A DNA stretch of 64,000 nucleotides, from the NCBI RefSeq assembly GCF_030056665.1, contig NZ_JASHIG010000036.1; one strand, written 5' to 3'. Below the pieces are notes generated by a model, which saw nothing but the letters and a program-made list of their open reading frames with translations, ran no database searches and was not told where the DNA came from. This DNA is from Flectobacillus roseus. GTDB lineage: Bacteria; Bacteroidota; Bacteroidia; Cytophagales; Spirosomataceae. The position numbers and the translations under genes were made by a program. Shown here piece by piece: positions 7,682 to 16,769 of this stretch; positions within the stretch are counted from its first letter, which is position 1, and each line of letters starts with the position of its first letter.

Positions 7682-10600
7682 TTTTATAGTTATTTAGCGG
7701 TAAAAATAATGAAATACCCACCTCTTCATTATCCACGGAATAGTGAAATTTGTCAGTTTTACAGAGTGCTTCGTATAATAATATTCTCTTTATTTTATGA
7801 AACCCGCTTCCTTCCTCTGTAGTTGAACGCTCAATATTATCATGATTATTCCAATTTAAATAAACTTGTTCAAGGTTACTCTTAATTAACTCTACGTCTG
7901 CCAGCAATGATATGTTATTAATGACTTTAATCTCAATAAAATCATCTACTTTTTGAAGCACAATCTTCACTTTGATTTCATTTGAGGATAGTTTTGAATG
8001 TTTTATAATGTTATCCATTAATATGTGAAATACAAAAATCATAGAAGTACTTGAAATAATAGTTAAATCATCTGGATAATTCACTTCAATTTCAGGACTA
8101 ATACAACAATTGGGATTAAATTTATTTGTTAATTCCTTGCTTGCATTTAAAATGGTTTCTATTTCCAACAAGGATGATGAATAAGATGTATTGAATTTAA
8201 ACCATTCTAAAATACTATCAATTACTATTTGGATATCAGTACTACTTTTAGATATGTTTGCTAATAAATCATTAGGGTAAGAAATATTAATAGTCCTTAT
8301 ATCTATTTGGAGTTGCTCAATCAAATTTTGAAACTTATTCTTCACATTGTTGGATAATTCATTTTGGATAAAAGGTACAATGTGTAACGATGTTGAGGCC
8401 GCCAATTCCATATAAATTCGACTAACCATACTGCTATAATTATCAAAGGTATTCTTAAATGACTCATAAAAATCTAGCAAAGCTTCGTCATTTGTAGAAT
8501 AATCAAATAGCCCGTAAGGGTTTTCAGATTTTTTTTCTGTTCTAATTTGAATTAATTTTTCAACTATGAAATTCGTTGTATCATCAATATCTTTTGAAAA
8601 CAATTTTAATCGGCTTTGGACTTTAGAATTGATTTCATAATCAAATCCAAACTGATTATACCAATATAAGTTATCGATATAATTTTCTCCAGTCTTTGAT
8701 GTAACAAGATTTAACTTATCAAAAACACTTCTAAGTAGGTTCCGCAGTGCTCCATGTCTAATTTTACTACTAATACAACTTTCAAGACCATACTCTTTAC
8801 TATATAAAAACTTGTCTCTGGTTTCTAAATAAATAGATTTAAAAGCTAGAAAAGCTGGATTATTTAATTCATTTTGTGCATCATTTTGCTGAAAACTTGT
8901 GCTTTGATCCCAGTCTCTTTCTTTTGAAGCATTGAATCCAATTAAGCCCTTATCCTTAGTTGTAAACTCTATTTCCTTAAATCTTGCAAAACTTTCTTTA
9001 ATATTATTTACTTGAAGATTTTTTAAGCTCTCAATATCCACATACAGTCTTCCTTCATCAACTTCTTTAATTGCTTTTCGAACAGCGTCAGATCGTAGTA
9101 ACTCTGCTATTTCATTATCATAAAAGGATGCATTAACACTATCTAACTGTTTAAGTAAACTACAAATATTACATCGTTCTTGTTCTACTTCATTAATAGA
9201 GCTGAATTCTATTGAATACCTGAGGGTAGAAACGGTACATACTTCTCTCAAAAAATAAATTATCTTTTCAATTGAGAATTTATTACGAAGAGACACAATA
9301 TCTAACCTGCTTGGATATTCTTCGTTGTAATAAAGCATAAAATCAACATATACCTCATAGAGGTCATACTCTTTGCAAACTAAACTAAACAGTATAGGCA
9401 TATCTATATAAGATGCATATTTCGAAATCCCATCATTTTTGATTTTACTTGTTATATTTGAAATGTTTAAGTTGTTTGTGTAAAAAACTTTATCAGTAAC
9501 TATATTTGCTGATAATATCATAGCGGGTATTATTCGATTTACAGCAATGTAGGAATCAATTAATAAAGATATAACATTATCAAAGTAAAATGGAGAAAGC
9601 CCAGAGTCATTAACTATGGGCTCTACTAATTCGATGGTTTTCTCGAAATTTGATAATTTAAACTCGTGTCTAGCCTGATATATGATTGACTGATTTTGGT
9701 TTGATATTTTAAGATTGTCTTCTAATTTAGTTCCGTTAATATAATTATTTACAGCAAATGAAATCGAGGATTGAAATATCTTATATTTTTCAGAAATATT
9801 TCTTTCTCTTCCTATCAAGTCTAATGATAAAATTTTAGGATTATTTATGGTTGAAGATAAACATCGAATTAGTTTATGGTTATTTAATTGTCTGTCACCC
9901 GTTAGCTCAAGACCAAATACAAATAATTGTTTCCCGAAATCAAAACTCAATAATGTTATTGCATATTTCATTATCTTCTTCTTAAACTTTTCACTATCCT
10001 CTTTGTGTAACATAGCTCTAAAGATTGATTCAATTATCCTATCCACAAATGTACTGATTCCAGTAGGATGAAAATCTAAACCAAGATTGATTAATGATTT
10101 TACATAAATCTCATAAAGTTCAAATATGTCAGGTTGAACCTTCAAACAATTCAGGCATTGCTCAATGCACAGTTTGAAATTACCATTGGTATAGTCATCA
10201 ATAATAGGAAGGATAGTGTCTGTATTAGGAAGAATTATAGCTTCAATTTTCTCATCTACAAGATTAATTATATTTGCCAAGCGATGGTCATTTGTAATCT
10301 CGTTATGGATTTTTTTTAAGAATTGAATTATTACTTTATCGTTATTTCTTTGATTACTGACCAGTTTAATTAGAACTTCAACTGTGACAAGGTATTGATC
10401 AATAATGCCAAAAATATTTGAGATGTAGAGAACACTTTCTAAATTTCTATAAGAATATTCAAAATTAGCACTGTAGAGGCATTTAAATACAAAAAAATCT
10501 CGTACTTGTTCATCCGCATTTACTCCATTGAAATCATTTTGAAATAATGTAAAACAATTTTCAAATGACATTTTTTCCTCAACCCGTTTACTGTAAAAGT

Positions 10601-11099
10601 TTATAATAAATTGATAAAATGGACTGTTAATTTGTGATAAATAACTTGATAATTCAATCCAGTTATCTTTTGCACCAAACCTGTATTCTTTCAAAAGTAA
10701 GGACATCTCAAGTGTCCATAAACTTTCACCATAATTTACTTTTATCTCATCTAATTTAGTTTCTGCTAACTCATATGAACACATCATAAAAAGCTTTTCA
10801 AACTCTTTTTTTCTAAACAAAAAAGAGTTTATGAATGAAGCTTCCTGTTTAATGTCAAACAACAACCAATTTATTTCTCTTTTAAAATCCTTTGTAAAAA
10901 CTAAAGCATCTTTTTGGTTAATAGATTTTATATCTTTAAATTTTAGGTTATTTCCTTTAAATTTCTTCAATGTAGGATAGGAATTTATGATATTTTCATA
11001 TTCACTAGGACTTATTTGGTTCTTGATTTCAGAAAGAATTTGTAAAGGATTAGAATAATTATTGAATATTTGACGGAGTTGTTTTTTACTGTCTAACAT
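7674..11099 (-). CDS. dtcA: Large TPR-like sensor histidine kinase, candidate DtcA
   Basis: The 1,141-residue soluble protein has no membrane segments. Residues 1 to ~700 are helical with TPR-like repeat character. A dimerisation/phosphotransfer region follows with SSKIRHGALRNLLRS (His782 the likely phospho-acceptor). At the C-terminus is a HATPase domain with an N-box-like FHILMDNIIKHSK and a glycine box EEGSGFHKIKRI. In Detocs, DtcA has this same layout: a TPR sensor part that detects phage infection in the cytoplasm and a kinase that phosphorylates DtcB and DtcC. It is first in the operon, with an 8-bp overlap into dtcB. The gene is visibly AT-richer than the chromosomal genes to the right, consistent with horizontal transfer. 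Confidence 0.8.
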   Translation of the reverse strand: MLDSKKQLRQIFNNYSNPLQILSEIKNQISPSEYENIINSYPTLKKFKGNNLKFKDIKSINQKDALVFTKDFKREINWLLFDIKQEASFINSFLFRKKEFEKLFMMCSYELAETKLDEIKVNYGESLWTLEMSLLLKEYRFGAKDNWIELSSYLSQINSPFYQFIINFYSKRVEEKMSFENCFTLFQNDFNGVNADEQVRDFFVFKCLYSANFEYSYRNLESVLYISNIFGIIDQYLVTVEVLIKLVSNQRNNDKVIIQFLKKIHNEITNDHRLANIINLVDEKIEAIILPNTDTILPIIDDYTNGNFKLCIEQCLNCLKVQPDIFELYEIYVKSLINLGLDFHPTGISTFVDRIIESIFRAMLHKEDSEKFKKKIMKYAITLLSFDFGKQLFVFGLELTGDRQLNNHKLIRCLSSTINNPKILSLDLIGRERNISEKYKIFQSSISFAVNNYINGTKLEDNLKISNQNQSIIYQARHEFKLSNFEKTIELVEPIVNDSGLSPFYFDNVISLLIDSYIAVNRIIPAMILSANIVTDKVFYTNNLNISNITSKIKNDGISKYASYIDMPILFSLVCKEYDLYEVYVDFMLYYNEEYPSRLDIVSLRNKFSIEKIIYFLREVCTVSTLRYSIEFSSINEVEQERCNICSLLKQLDSVNASFYDNEIAELLRSDAVRKAIKEVDEGRLYVDIESLKNLQVNNIKESFARFKEIEFTTKDKGLIGFNASKERDWDQSTSFQQNDAQNELNNPAFLAFKSIYLETRDKFLYSKEYGLESCISSKIRHGALRNLLRSVFDKLNLVTSKTGENYIDNLYWYNQFGFDYEINSKVQSRLKLFSKDIDDTTNFIVEKLIQIRTEKKSENPYGLFDYSTNDEALLDFYESFKNTFDNYSSMVSRIYMELAASTSLHIVPFIQNELSNNVKNKFQNLIEQLQIDIRTINISYPNDLLANISKSSTDIQIVIDSILEWFKFNTSYSSSLLEIETILNASKELTNKFNPNCCISPEIEVNYPDDLTIISSTSMIFVFHILMDNIIKHSKLSSNEIKVKIVLQKVDDFIEIKVINNISLLADVELIKSNLEQVYLNWNNHDNIERSTTEEGSGFHKIKRILLYEALCKTDKFHYSVDNEEVGISLFLPLNNYKNA

Positions 11100-11894
11100 A
11101 TGATAAAAGAATAGGGTATTTGAGAAATGTTATAGATACTTCATTATTTAGAATATATGTATCTTTTCTATTGAATAGAATTTAATTTATATTCAGGAAT
11201 CTGATATTCAAAAAAATCATAATCGTTAATTTACGGAGGGGCAAAATATAAATAACGTTCAGTTAAATTTTATCACTCAGTTTTAATGTTTTTTTTGACA
11301 ACATTGATTATTGTTTCAAATCATAGACCACTACAAAGTGGTTAAACTTTAGTTCAACATTTGAAATATTTTGAGTAAATATTTGATTTTTTTGAGATAT
11401 ATACCGAACTGTCATTAACAAATCAGTAAAGAGGCTTTTAACGAACCTTTCCAGCATTTTTCAATACATAAGTAGTTCATAATCGGCTCATTGTGTATTT
11501 TATGAATAACAATAGACTAACAAACAAGGAATACAAAGAAAGTAATTTCGGTTTTTATACGAAATCTGGATTGTAGGTAATAATCAATAAATTAGCAAAA
11601 CTTATGAGAAGAAAGTACTACTATTTTACCTACTGGTCTATGGAACGTAAATATAACGTAAATTTATCAATAGTCATTTAGTATCAATTTTAAACAACAT
11701 TGAAATAAATAATGATATGTAGCTATTCTTTCACCAATATTCATAGACACATAGATACCTATGAAAGACGATTTCAAAATACCAGTAATTTCGACTCTCA
11801 ACTTTTACAAAGTTGGACAATTAAATGCTAAATTGAATACTTTTAACAAAGTATAAAAGAAAATGAGTTACTATAACTTTAGAAAATAATTTAC
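11100..11894. other. 795-bp divergent intergenic region between two defence operons
   Basis: This AT-rich stretch separates the start of the reverse-strand kinase gene from the start of the forward ATPase gene, so promoters for both must lie here. I find no convincing TTTG-N19-TAnnTTTG match. A small stem (ACCACT/AGTGGT) sits near 11330. The only protein-like short frame is 31 codons at 11761-11856 (MKDDFKIPVISTLNFYKV...), 38 bp before the ATPase gene. It might be a leader peptide, a gene remnant or chance. No reverse transcriptase or retron-like gene accompanies the region. Confidence 0.4.
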
Positions 11895-12959
11895 ATGAAA
11901 ATTAAAAATATAACCTTACATAACTACAAAAAATTTGTAGACGAAAAAAAGATTTCTTTCTGCAATTCTTCAGGCGATATAAATGATCTAACTCTGATAG
12001 TTGGGAATAATGGTTCTGGGAAATCGTCATTACTGCAAGCTATTGTAATCTCATTAGCGCCTCTTACACGAGATAGATTCAAAGTATCAAGTATTGATTG
12101 GAGTGGCTTCGAATATCGTTTTATACAAAGTGGGCGTAGACCATTAAATATACAGATGGAGATTGAGTTCTCTGAGCAAGAGTTAAAAGAGACTGTTTTT
12201 TTTGCAAAAAGACTTAATGAATTAGGAGACAAATTAGGAATTCCTAATCAACAGAAGTTAGTAAAAATAAAATTTGATTATGAAAAAATGAAGCCAATTG
12301 TTGTAGGAAAAGGAGGTGGAAATTACTTCCAATTTTCTGGCTACCAATATGCGAAAAAACTTACATCTTTTGAATCTGATAAAATTAAACTCTTCGAAAA
12401 AGTAGGTAATATATATTGGTACACCGAGCAGAGAACTTCCTATAATGTAAATGAAATATTTGAAAAGCAGAACCAACAGATAAACACAATTCGGTCATTT
12501 TTATCGAATGCTTACAGTTTTCACATAGCAATCACAGAAGGAGGACGAGAACTGCAAAAAGGAGAGTTTGACTTCTATGAAAAATTATCATCTCTATATT
12601 CAACTGTCTTTACGGATAGAAAATTTATAGGATCAGCACCTCGCTTTGATTTATTTGAAAAAAATATAGTACCAGATTTTTTCCTATCTGATGGACACAA
12701 TCAATATGAAATATCTGAGATGTCAGCGGGAGAGAGAGCTATTTTTCCAATACTTATGGATTTTGCACGATATAACATAAATAACTCTATCATTATTATA
12801 GATGAAATTGAACTCCATTTACATTCGCCATTACAGCAATCACTTATTCGTTCTTTACTAAAATTAGGTAATAATAATCAATTTATTATTACTACCCATT
12901 CCGACACAGTAGCAAATATGTTTGATGAAAGTGAAAACCAAATAATCAGATTAAGTTAA
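11895..12959 (+). CDS. AAA/ABC-type ATPase of a PARIS-like defence pair (AriA-like)
   Basis: The 354-residue protein has Walker A GNNGSGKSS (residues 37-45), an ABC-style signature in EISEMSAGERA (~residue 280) and Walker B IIIIDEIELHLHS (~residue 304). A switch region ITTHSD follows. This is the OLD/AAA_15/AAA_21 layout with a middle helical insertion. It overlaps the following DUF4435 gene by 1 bp (TAATG), so the two are translationally coupled. An ATPase of this type coupled to a DUF4435/TOPRIM protein is the architecture of PARIS (AriA-AriB), in which the ATPase cages the nuclease and releases it when a phage trigger is sensed. At 354 residues it seems short for AriA, so another ATPase-DUF4435 system is possible. 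Confidence 0.7.
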   Translation: MKIKNITLHNYKKFVDEKKISFCNSSGDINDLTLIVGNNGSGKSSLLQAIVISLAPLTRDRFKVSSIDWSGFEYRFIQSGRRPLNIQMEIEFSEQELKETVFFAKRLNELGDKLGIPNQQKLVKIKFDYEKMKPIVVGKGGGNYFQFSGYQYAKKLTSFESDKIKLFEKVGNIYWYTEQRTSYNVNEIFEKQNQQINTIRSFLSNAYSFHIAITEGGRELQKGEFDFYEKLSSLYSTVFTDRKFIGSAPRFDLFEKNIVPDFFLSDGHNQYEISEMSAGERAIFPILMDFARYNINNSIIIIDEIELHLHSPLQQSLIRSLLKLGNNNQFIITTHSDTVANMFDESENQIIRLS

Positions 12960-13777
12960 TGAAAAAAAATATTACTATATATTGTGAAGGGAAAAAAGGA
13001 AGTCATGACTTTGATATTCTTGAAAAAGTCGTTCCTGAAGGCACACTAATAGTACCTATTGGAGGTAAAAAAGGAGCTAATGCAATAATCGCATTTAGGG
13101 AAGCTGGCACAGTTAAATCAGACTTTTGTCGTATGTTTAGAGACCGAGACTTCGATTGTAGTGTTCCTGATGTCGAGCAGCTAACATTTGATGGAAATAA
13201 AACATTATTTAGCTACCGGACAACTATTGAAAATTATTTGTTCGATATTGAAATATTTTTGAATTTTATAAATTACAGATGTCTCAATCATAAGTACAAT
13301 ATTAACAGTGCAAATGATGTTAAGCTACTTTTTGTAGAATCAGCCAAAGAGATAAAATACTACCAAGCAGTAAGACATACTTTAGGTAAAATGCGCTTCG
13401 CAAATAGTTTTAATACCACATGGATTACTAATGGAAGTGGGACTTTACCCTTAGAATTAGATTTTAATTCATGTAGTGAAAACGGGTGGAAACTGGTTAA
13501 TGATATTCTAACGAAAAGTAACCATGAATGGACACATCAAATATTTAAATCGGAATTAGATTATTTTATAGACAAATTTGATGAAAACTTCTTTGAAAAT
13601 TTGGATTTTTTAGTTCATTTTCAAGGAAAAGACTTTGCTAAAGCATTGACGAATAAACTTGAGTCCTTTCCTTTAAAGGATTATTATAATTATTTTAAGT
13701 CAAGTTTTGATTTCTGTTTGTATAAAGACTTGCAGGAACTTCAAAATATAATTAATAATCAAATACTCAAAAACTAG
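12959..13777 (+). CDS. DUF4435/TOPRIM-like nuclease of a PARIS-like pair (AriB-like)
   Basis: The 272-residue protein begins ITIYCEGKKGSHDF (Glu10), followed by IPIGGKKGANAI-like and MFRDRDFD (Asp62, Asp64) segments. These match the TOPRIM Glu and DxD metal site. The later YRTTIENYLFD matches the conserved E-N-Y-L stretch of DUF4435. In PARIS, AriB is the DUF4435 effector that cuts host tRNA once freed from the ATPase. Function here is inferred from that architecture. The start codon shares its A with the ATPase stop, and a bidirectional terminator lies 208 bp downstream. No transfer RNA decoy or anti-restriction gene is visible nearby. Confidence 0.7.
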   Translation: MKKNITIYCEGKKGSHDFDILEKVVPEGTLIVPIGGKKGANAIIAFREAGTVKSDFCRMFRDRDFDCSVPDVEQLTFDGNKTLFSYRTTIENYLFDIEIFLNFINYRCLNHKYNINSANDVKLLFVESAKEIKYYQAVRHTLGKMRFANSFNTTWITNGSGTLPLELDFNSCSENGWKLVNDILTKSNHEWTHQIFKSELDYFIDKFDENFFENLDFLVHFQGKDFAKALTNKLESFPLKDYYNYFKSSFDFCLYKDLQELQNIINNQILKN

Positions 13778-13985
13778 ACACCTATTGGATGTAATTCTGT
13801 TAGATTATTAACTTACAAAAATAATACAATAAGTAATTATAAATTTTATATAAAAGCTCTAAAGATTTGTATTTATATAGCGTTTTAAACGCCCAAAATA
13901 GCTCTCCTTGACACAAGACAATCTTAAGTCTAGTCGATATAATAACTATTCATAAACGGGTAGTGACATCTTTTAGTTGTTTTAT

Positions 13986-14028
13986 AGTAAAAGTCCTTCA
14001 GATAACACAATTTTGAAGGACCTTTACT
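13986..14028. terminator. Bidirectional terminator hairpin
   Basis: AGTAAA-A-GTCCTTCA at 13986-14000 pairs with TGAAGGAC-C-TTTACT-like sequence ending at 14028, with T-rich or A-rich flanks. It lies between the convergent AriB-like gene and the PKD lipoprotein gene and can serve both. Confidence 0.7.
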
Positions 14029-14034
14029 TATACC

Positions 14035-14949
14035 CTATTCCTTAGTCAACACTAAATCATACTTGTGAGTATAGAAATCTGCTTCAAAATGAATAGTTAG
14101 TTTCCTTCCATCAAGAGCGATTGTTCCAATACATTTCCTTTGGTTATTTCCATCCAGTGAGGCGTTAGTCTCATTTATGAGAAACTTAGAAGTTGATTCA
14201 GCTTTGATACTTGTGAATTTGAAAATATCACTAATTATATCGCTGTAGTATCTACCATTAAGATAAGTTCCATACTGTATTAGTTCCGCACTAACTGTAT
14301 TCTTATCTACTTTAACAACTTTAAGCTTTGCAGATCGTGAGTTGACTGTGGATAGATAACAACAAGTATAATTTAGACTTCCAGAATAACTACCAATTAG
14401 CAAGTCACTTGGTTCTATAACCTTTGATACCTTAATTGTTTTGGTGTCACTGGCAGTTCCTCCAGCACCCTTTCCAGTAAGTTTCACAGAAAACTCCTTA
14501 TTGTCATCAAACTGAACAGTAGGATTTGTCTCTGTTGATAATTTACCATTTCCGAAATTCCATTCATAGGAATCAGCTCCAGTCGATTTGTTGGTAAAAG
14601 TTACAAAGCCATTATCTTTTTCAGTGTAATCAAAACTAATCATTACAGGGGCTGGTATAGATGATATTTTAATAGACTTTGGCTTGGTATTCTGACCTCC
14701 AGCACCTTTGGCAGTTAAATTTACAACATACTCCTTATTAGCATCATACTGAAAGCTTGGGTTCTTTTCGTTCGAACGTTGCCCATTGCCGAAATCCCAT
14801 TCGTAGGTCTCAGCTCCTGATGATTTATTGGTAAATAGAACTAACCCTTTTTCTTTTTCAACAAACTCAAAGTCTGCAATTACGGGTTCCTCTTTTGAAC
14901 ATGATGTGAACAATAATAGTACACTAATTAATAGGCAAAAAAATCTCAT
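14035..14949 (-). CDS. Lipoprotein with two PKD-like domains
   Basis: I chose the ATG at 14949 because it gives a lipoprotein signal, MRFFCLLISVLLLFTSC, with lipidated Cys17; a longer frame to 15015 would bury it. Two tandem PKD-like immunoglobulin folds follow (residues ~25-95 and ~105-175). Each has the pattern TNKS-G-A-x-(T/S)YEW-(D/N)FGNG typical of PKD repeats. The C-terminal ~120 residues are a beta-rich domain of unknown type. PKD domains usually mediate protein or carbohydrate binding on the cell surface. It sits between the defence genes and the integrase as apparent island cargo. Its link to defence, if any, is unknown. Confidence 0.7.
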   Translation of the reverse strand: MRFFCLLISVLLLFTSCSKEEPVIADFEFVEKEKGLVLFTNKSSGAETYEWDFGNGQRSNEKNPSFQYDANKEYVVNLTAKGAGGQNTKPKSIKISSIPAPVMISFDYTEKDNGFVTFTNKSTGADSYEWNFGNGKLSTETNPTVQFDDNKEFSVKLTGKGAGGTASDTKTIKVSKVIEPSDLLIGSYSGSLNYTCCYLSTVNSRSAKLKVVKVDKNTVSAELIQYGTYLNGRYYSDIISDIFKFTSIKAESTSKFLINETNASLDGNNQRKCIGTIALDGRKLTIHFEADFYTHKYDLVLTKE

Positions 14950-15128
14950 TTTGAATAAAATTAGGATTGAACGTTTAATAATAATTTGTAATGTGTAATA
15001 ATTTGAAGCCTTCAAGCTCCTGAGATGAAATAAGGGGTTAAGTGTAGGAATGATTGTAGATACATTAATTTTTTCATTTTTTACGGTGTTTGAATTTTAG
15101 ATAGCAAAAGTAATTGATATAATCCAAA

Positions 15129-16340
15129 TTAATTAAGCACTTTCGCAGTTTTTACGGCATGGGCAACATCCTCCATGTCAAGGTTTACATAATACTTTTT
15201 AGTATCAGCTTTGTTGTGTCCTAACATTTTGGATACGAACTTATCTGCTATGTCTGTTTTTTTGTACCAATATTGTCCAAAAGTCCTTCGTGCAATTTTA
15301 GTCGAAAGGCTTATTTTGAAGCCCAATATCTTTCCTATAATCTTTAACTCTTCATTTATGGTAGTTAAATGTAGAACAGGTATTTTCTCAACGTTGCCAT
15401 ACTTCTCAATGAGGATCAGGGCTTTGTCATTCATTACAACAGTGTAATCTATTTTAGTCTTAGACCTTTTTCCTCCCAACATAGTCAATTCACTGTCTAG
15501 TTTATGAATCTGTGCTTGAGTAAGACCGCTTGTATCAACATGGCTCTGACCAGTATAGCACATCCAAAGAAAGCTATCTATTACCTTTTGATACTTTTCA
15601 CAAACAACTGGAGACAGCTTCTCAAGAGACTGCACCTCTTGTTGAGTAAGATGCGAGTAATCCTGAGATACGTCGTTGGTATTAACTTTGTATTTAAGTT
15701 CTTTTGCATTAACCACCTCAGTATCCACTCCAAAACTTATTACCTTCAAGACGAAAGTTATTAACTTCTTGATCGAAGTTGATTTTAGTTTCAAACCATG
15801 TGAATGCGACTTAGGTGTGTGGATGGTTTTGAAATAAATTTCAAGCTTTCTGAGAAAATCTGTATTTATCTGTCCAGCAAGAATGGTAGTTTGATTTGAG
15901 TATGCTAAATACTCTTTAACATTTTCGGCAGATGATTTATGGCTCTTTATGGTATTGTGTGTCAAATGTGTTGAATATTCTGCGAGAGTCTTTTCGATTA
16001 ATGCTATAAAGGTTATGGGTTTAACAACAGGGCTTTTAAATTGTTGAATTATATCCTCTGGCGAGTAAGCCATTCTTTCATACTCGAAGCTATTTTTTAT
16101 AGCTTCGAATTTTTTTCTGATATTAACCAAGCGATTGTTATAAAACTCAAGACTCGATTTATCTATTTGCGTATTTTTACTGGTACATACCTGATAATGA
16201 GTATCAAAGGTATTACTAGGCACCTGAATTCCAGATGCAGTCCATAACGTTTTATATCCTTCAAGTGCAATTCCCACTTTCAGGTTTACCAATCCTTTTG
16301 AATTTGGCTGTTTGCCGTCTTCGCAAAAGCGAATTTCCAT
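15129..16340 (-). CDS. Tyrosine recombinase (integrase) of Bacteroidota mobile-element type
   Basis: The start at 16340 gives MEIRFCEDGKQPN, the usual beginning of this family; a second ATG at 16367 would add nine residues. An arm-binding N-terminus and a SAM-like core-binding domain (~residues 100-200) are followed by the catalytic domain. That domain shows LGHNKADTKKYYV with the box III His and the nucleophilic Tyr. The usual TGLRxxD of box I reads TGQSHVD, and box II reads TKIARRTFG, so the first Arg and the first His are replaced. Bacteroidota recombinases of the IntDOT type also lack the first Arg. The gene lies 310 bp from the 3' end of tRNA-Glu and is the likely integrase of the island. 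Confidence 0.8.
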   Translation of the reverse strand: MEIRFCEDGKQPNSKGLVNLKVGIALEGYKTLWTASGIQVPSNTFDTHYQVCTSKNTQIDKSSLEFYNNRLVNIRKKFEAIKNSFEYERMAYSPEDIIQQFKSPVVKPITFIALIEKTLAEYSTHLTHNTIKSHKSSAENVKEYLAYSNQTTILAGQINTDFLRKLEIYFKTIHTPKSHSHGLKLKSTSIKKLITFVLKVISFGVDTEVVNAKELKYKVNTNDVSQDYSHLTQQEVQSLEKLSPVVCEKYQKVIDSFLWMCYTGQSHVDTSGLTQAQIHKLDSELTMLGGKRSKTKIDYTVVMNDKALILIEKYGNVEKIPVLHLTTINEELKIIGKILGFKISLSTKIARRTFGQYWYKKTDIADKFVSKMLGHNKADTKKYYVNLDMEDVAHAVKTAKVLN

Positions 16341-16418
16341 AACTAGAAAGTTATAGTGTAGATTCATGTTTTAGATGTATTTGTCTCACTGAAAAATTTA
16401 GAGTGATGAGACATAGAC

Positions 16419-16538
16419 AGCATAATTCATGAAAACACATGAAAAAACAAATTTGGAGAATGGAGGGGGTCGCTGGAGAATAAATAAGTGTATAATGGAG
16501 AATAGAAAAAAATCATGGATAAAAACATGAATTATGCT
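16419..16538. other. Candidate recombinase arm-site region (attP side)
   Basis: A 13-bp perfect inverted repeat (AGCATAATTCATG at 16419-16431, its complement at 16526-16538) encloses three direct copies of TGGAGAAT at 16454, 16474 and 16496, spaced 20 and 22 bp. It lies between the integrase start and the tRNA 3' end. Spaced direct repeats beside an integrase gene are the usual look of arm-type sites for integrase or excisionase. The rest of 16341-16649 shows no gene. Confidence 0.5.
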
Positions 16539-16580
16539 CCATTTAATCATTTATAAATCAGTGTACTTAGGTGTAAACTC

Positions 16581-16614
16581 AAAAAAAAAGTACCCCTCTG
16601 TTACGAAAGGTACT
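16581..16614 (-). terminator. Rho-independent terminator downstream of tRNA-Glu
   Basis: On the reverse strand AGTACC pairs with GGTACT across a 14-nt loop and is followed by nine T residues. It lies 36 bp past the tRNA 3' end. If the island is attached at the tRNA 3' end, this terminator would be island-borne. Confidence 0.65.
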
Positions 16615-16649
16615 ATATGGCTGAAATTAGTAGAAGAAATACTTCTGTG

Positions 16650-16721
16650 TAGTCCGTACGGGAATCGAACCCGTGTTTCATCCGTGAAAGGGACGTGTCC
16701 TAACCCCTAGACGAACGGACC
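16650..16721 (-). tRNA. tRNA-Glu (anticodon TTC)
   Basis: The reverse strand reads GGTCCGTTCGTCTAGGGG... with acceptor stem GGTCCGT/ACGGACT and discriminator A. The anticodon loop CTTTCAC gives TTC, and the T arm is ACGGG-TTCGATT-CCCGT. CCA is not encoded. Its 3' end faces the tyrosine recombinase, the usual setting for a tRNA used as an integration target. Confidence 0.95.
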
Positions 16722-16769
16722 TTGTGGGGACGAATAATTAAAAGCTGTTAGCTTGTTGTTTTCGTGATG

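Noticed and set aside
9847..10319. Forward-strand short genes inside the kinase gene
   Set aside because: They are antisense shadow frames of a well-supported 1,141-codon gene and have no protein features.
11100..11894. Retron or other reverse-transcriptase system in the gap before the ATPase gene
   Set aside because: No reverse transcriptase motif (xxDD) is encoded in either flanking operon and no msr/msd-like folded RNA stands out.
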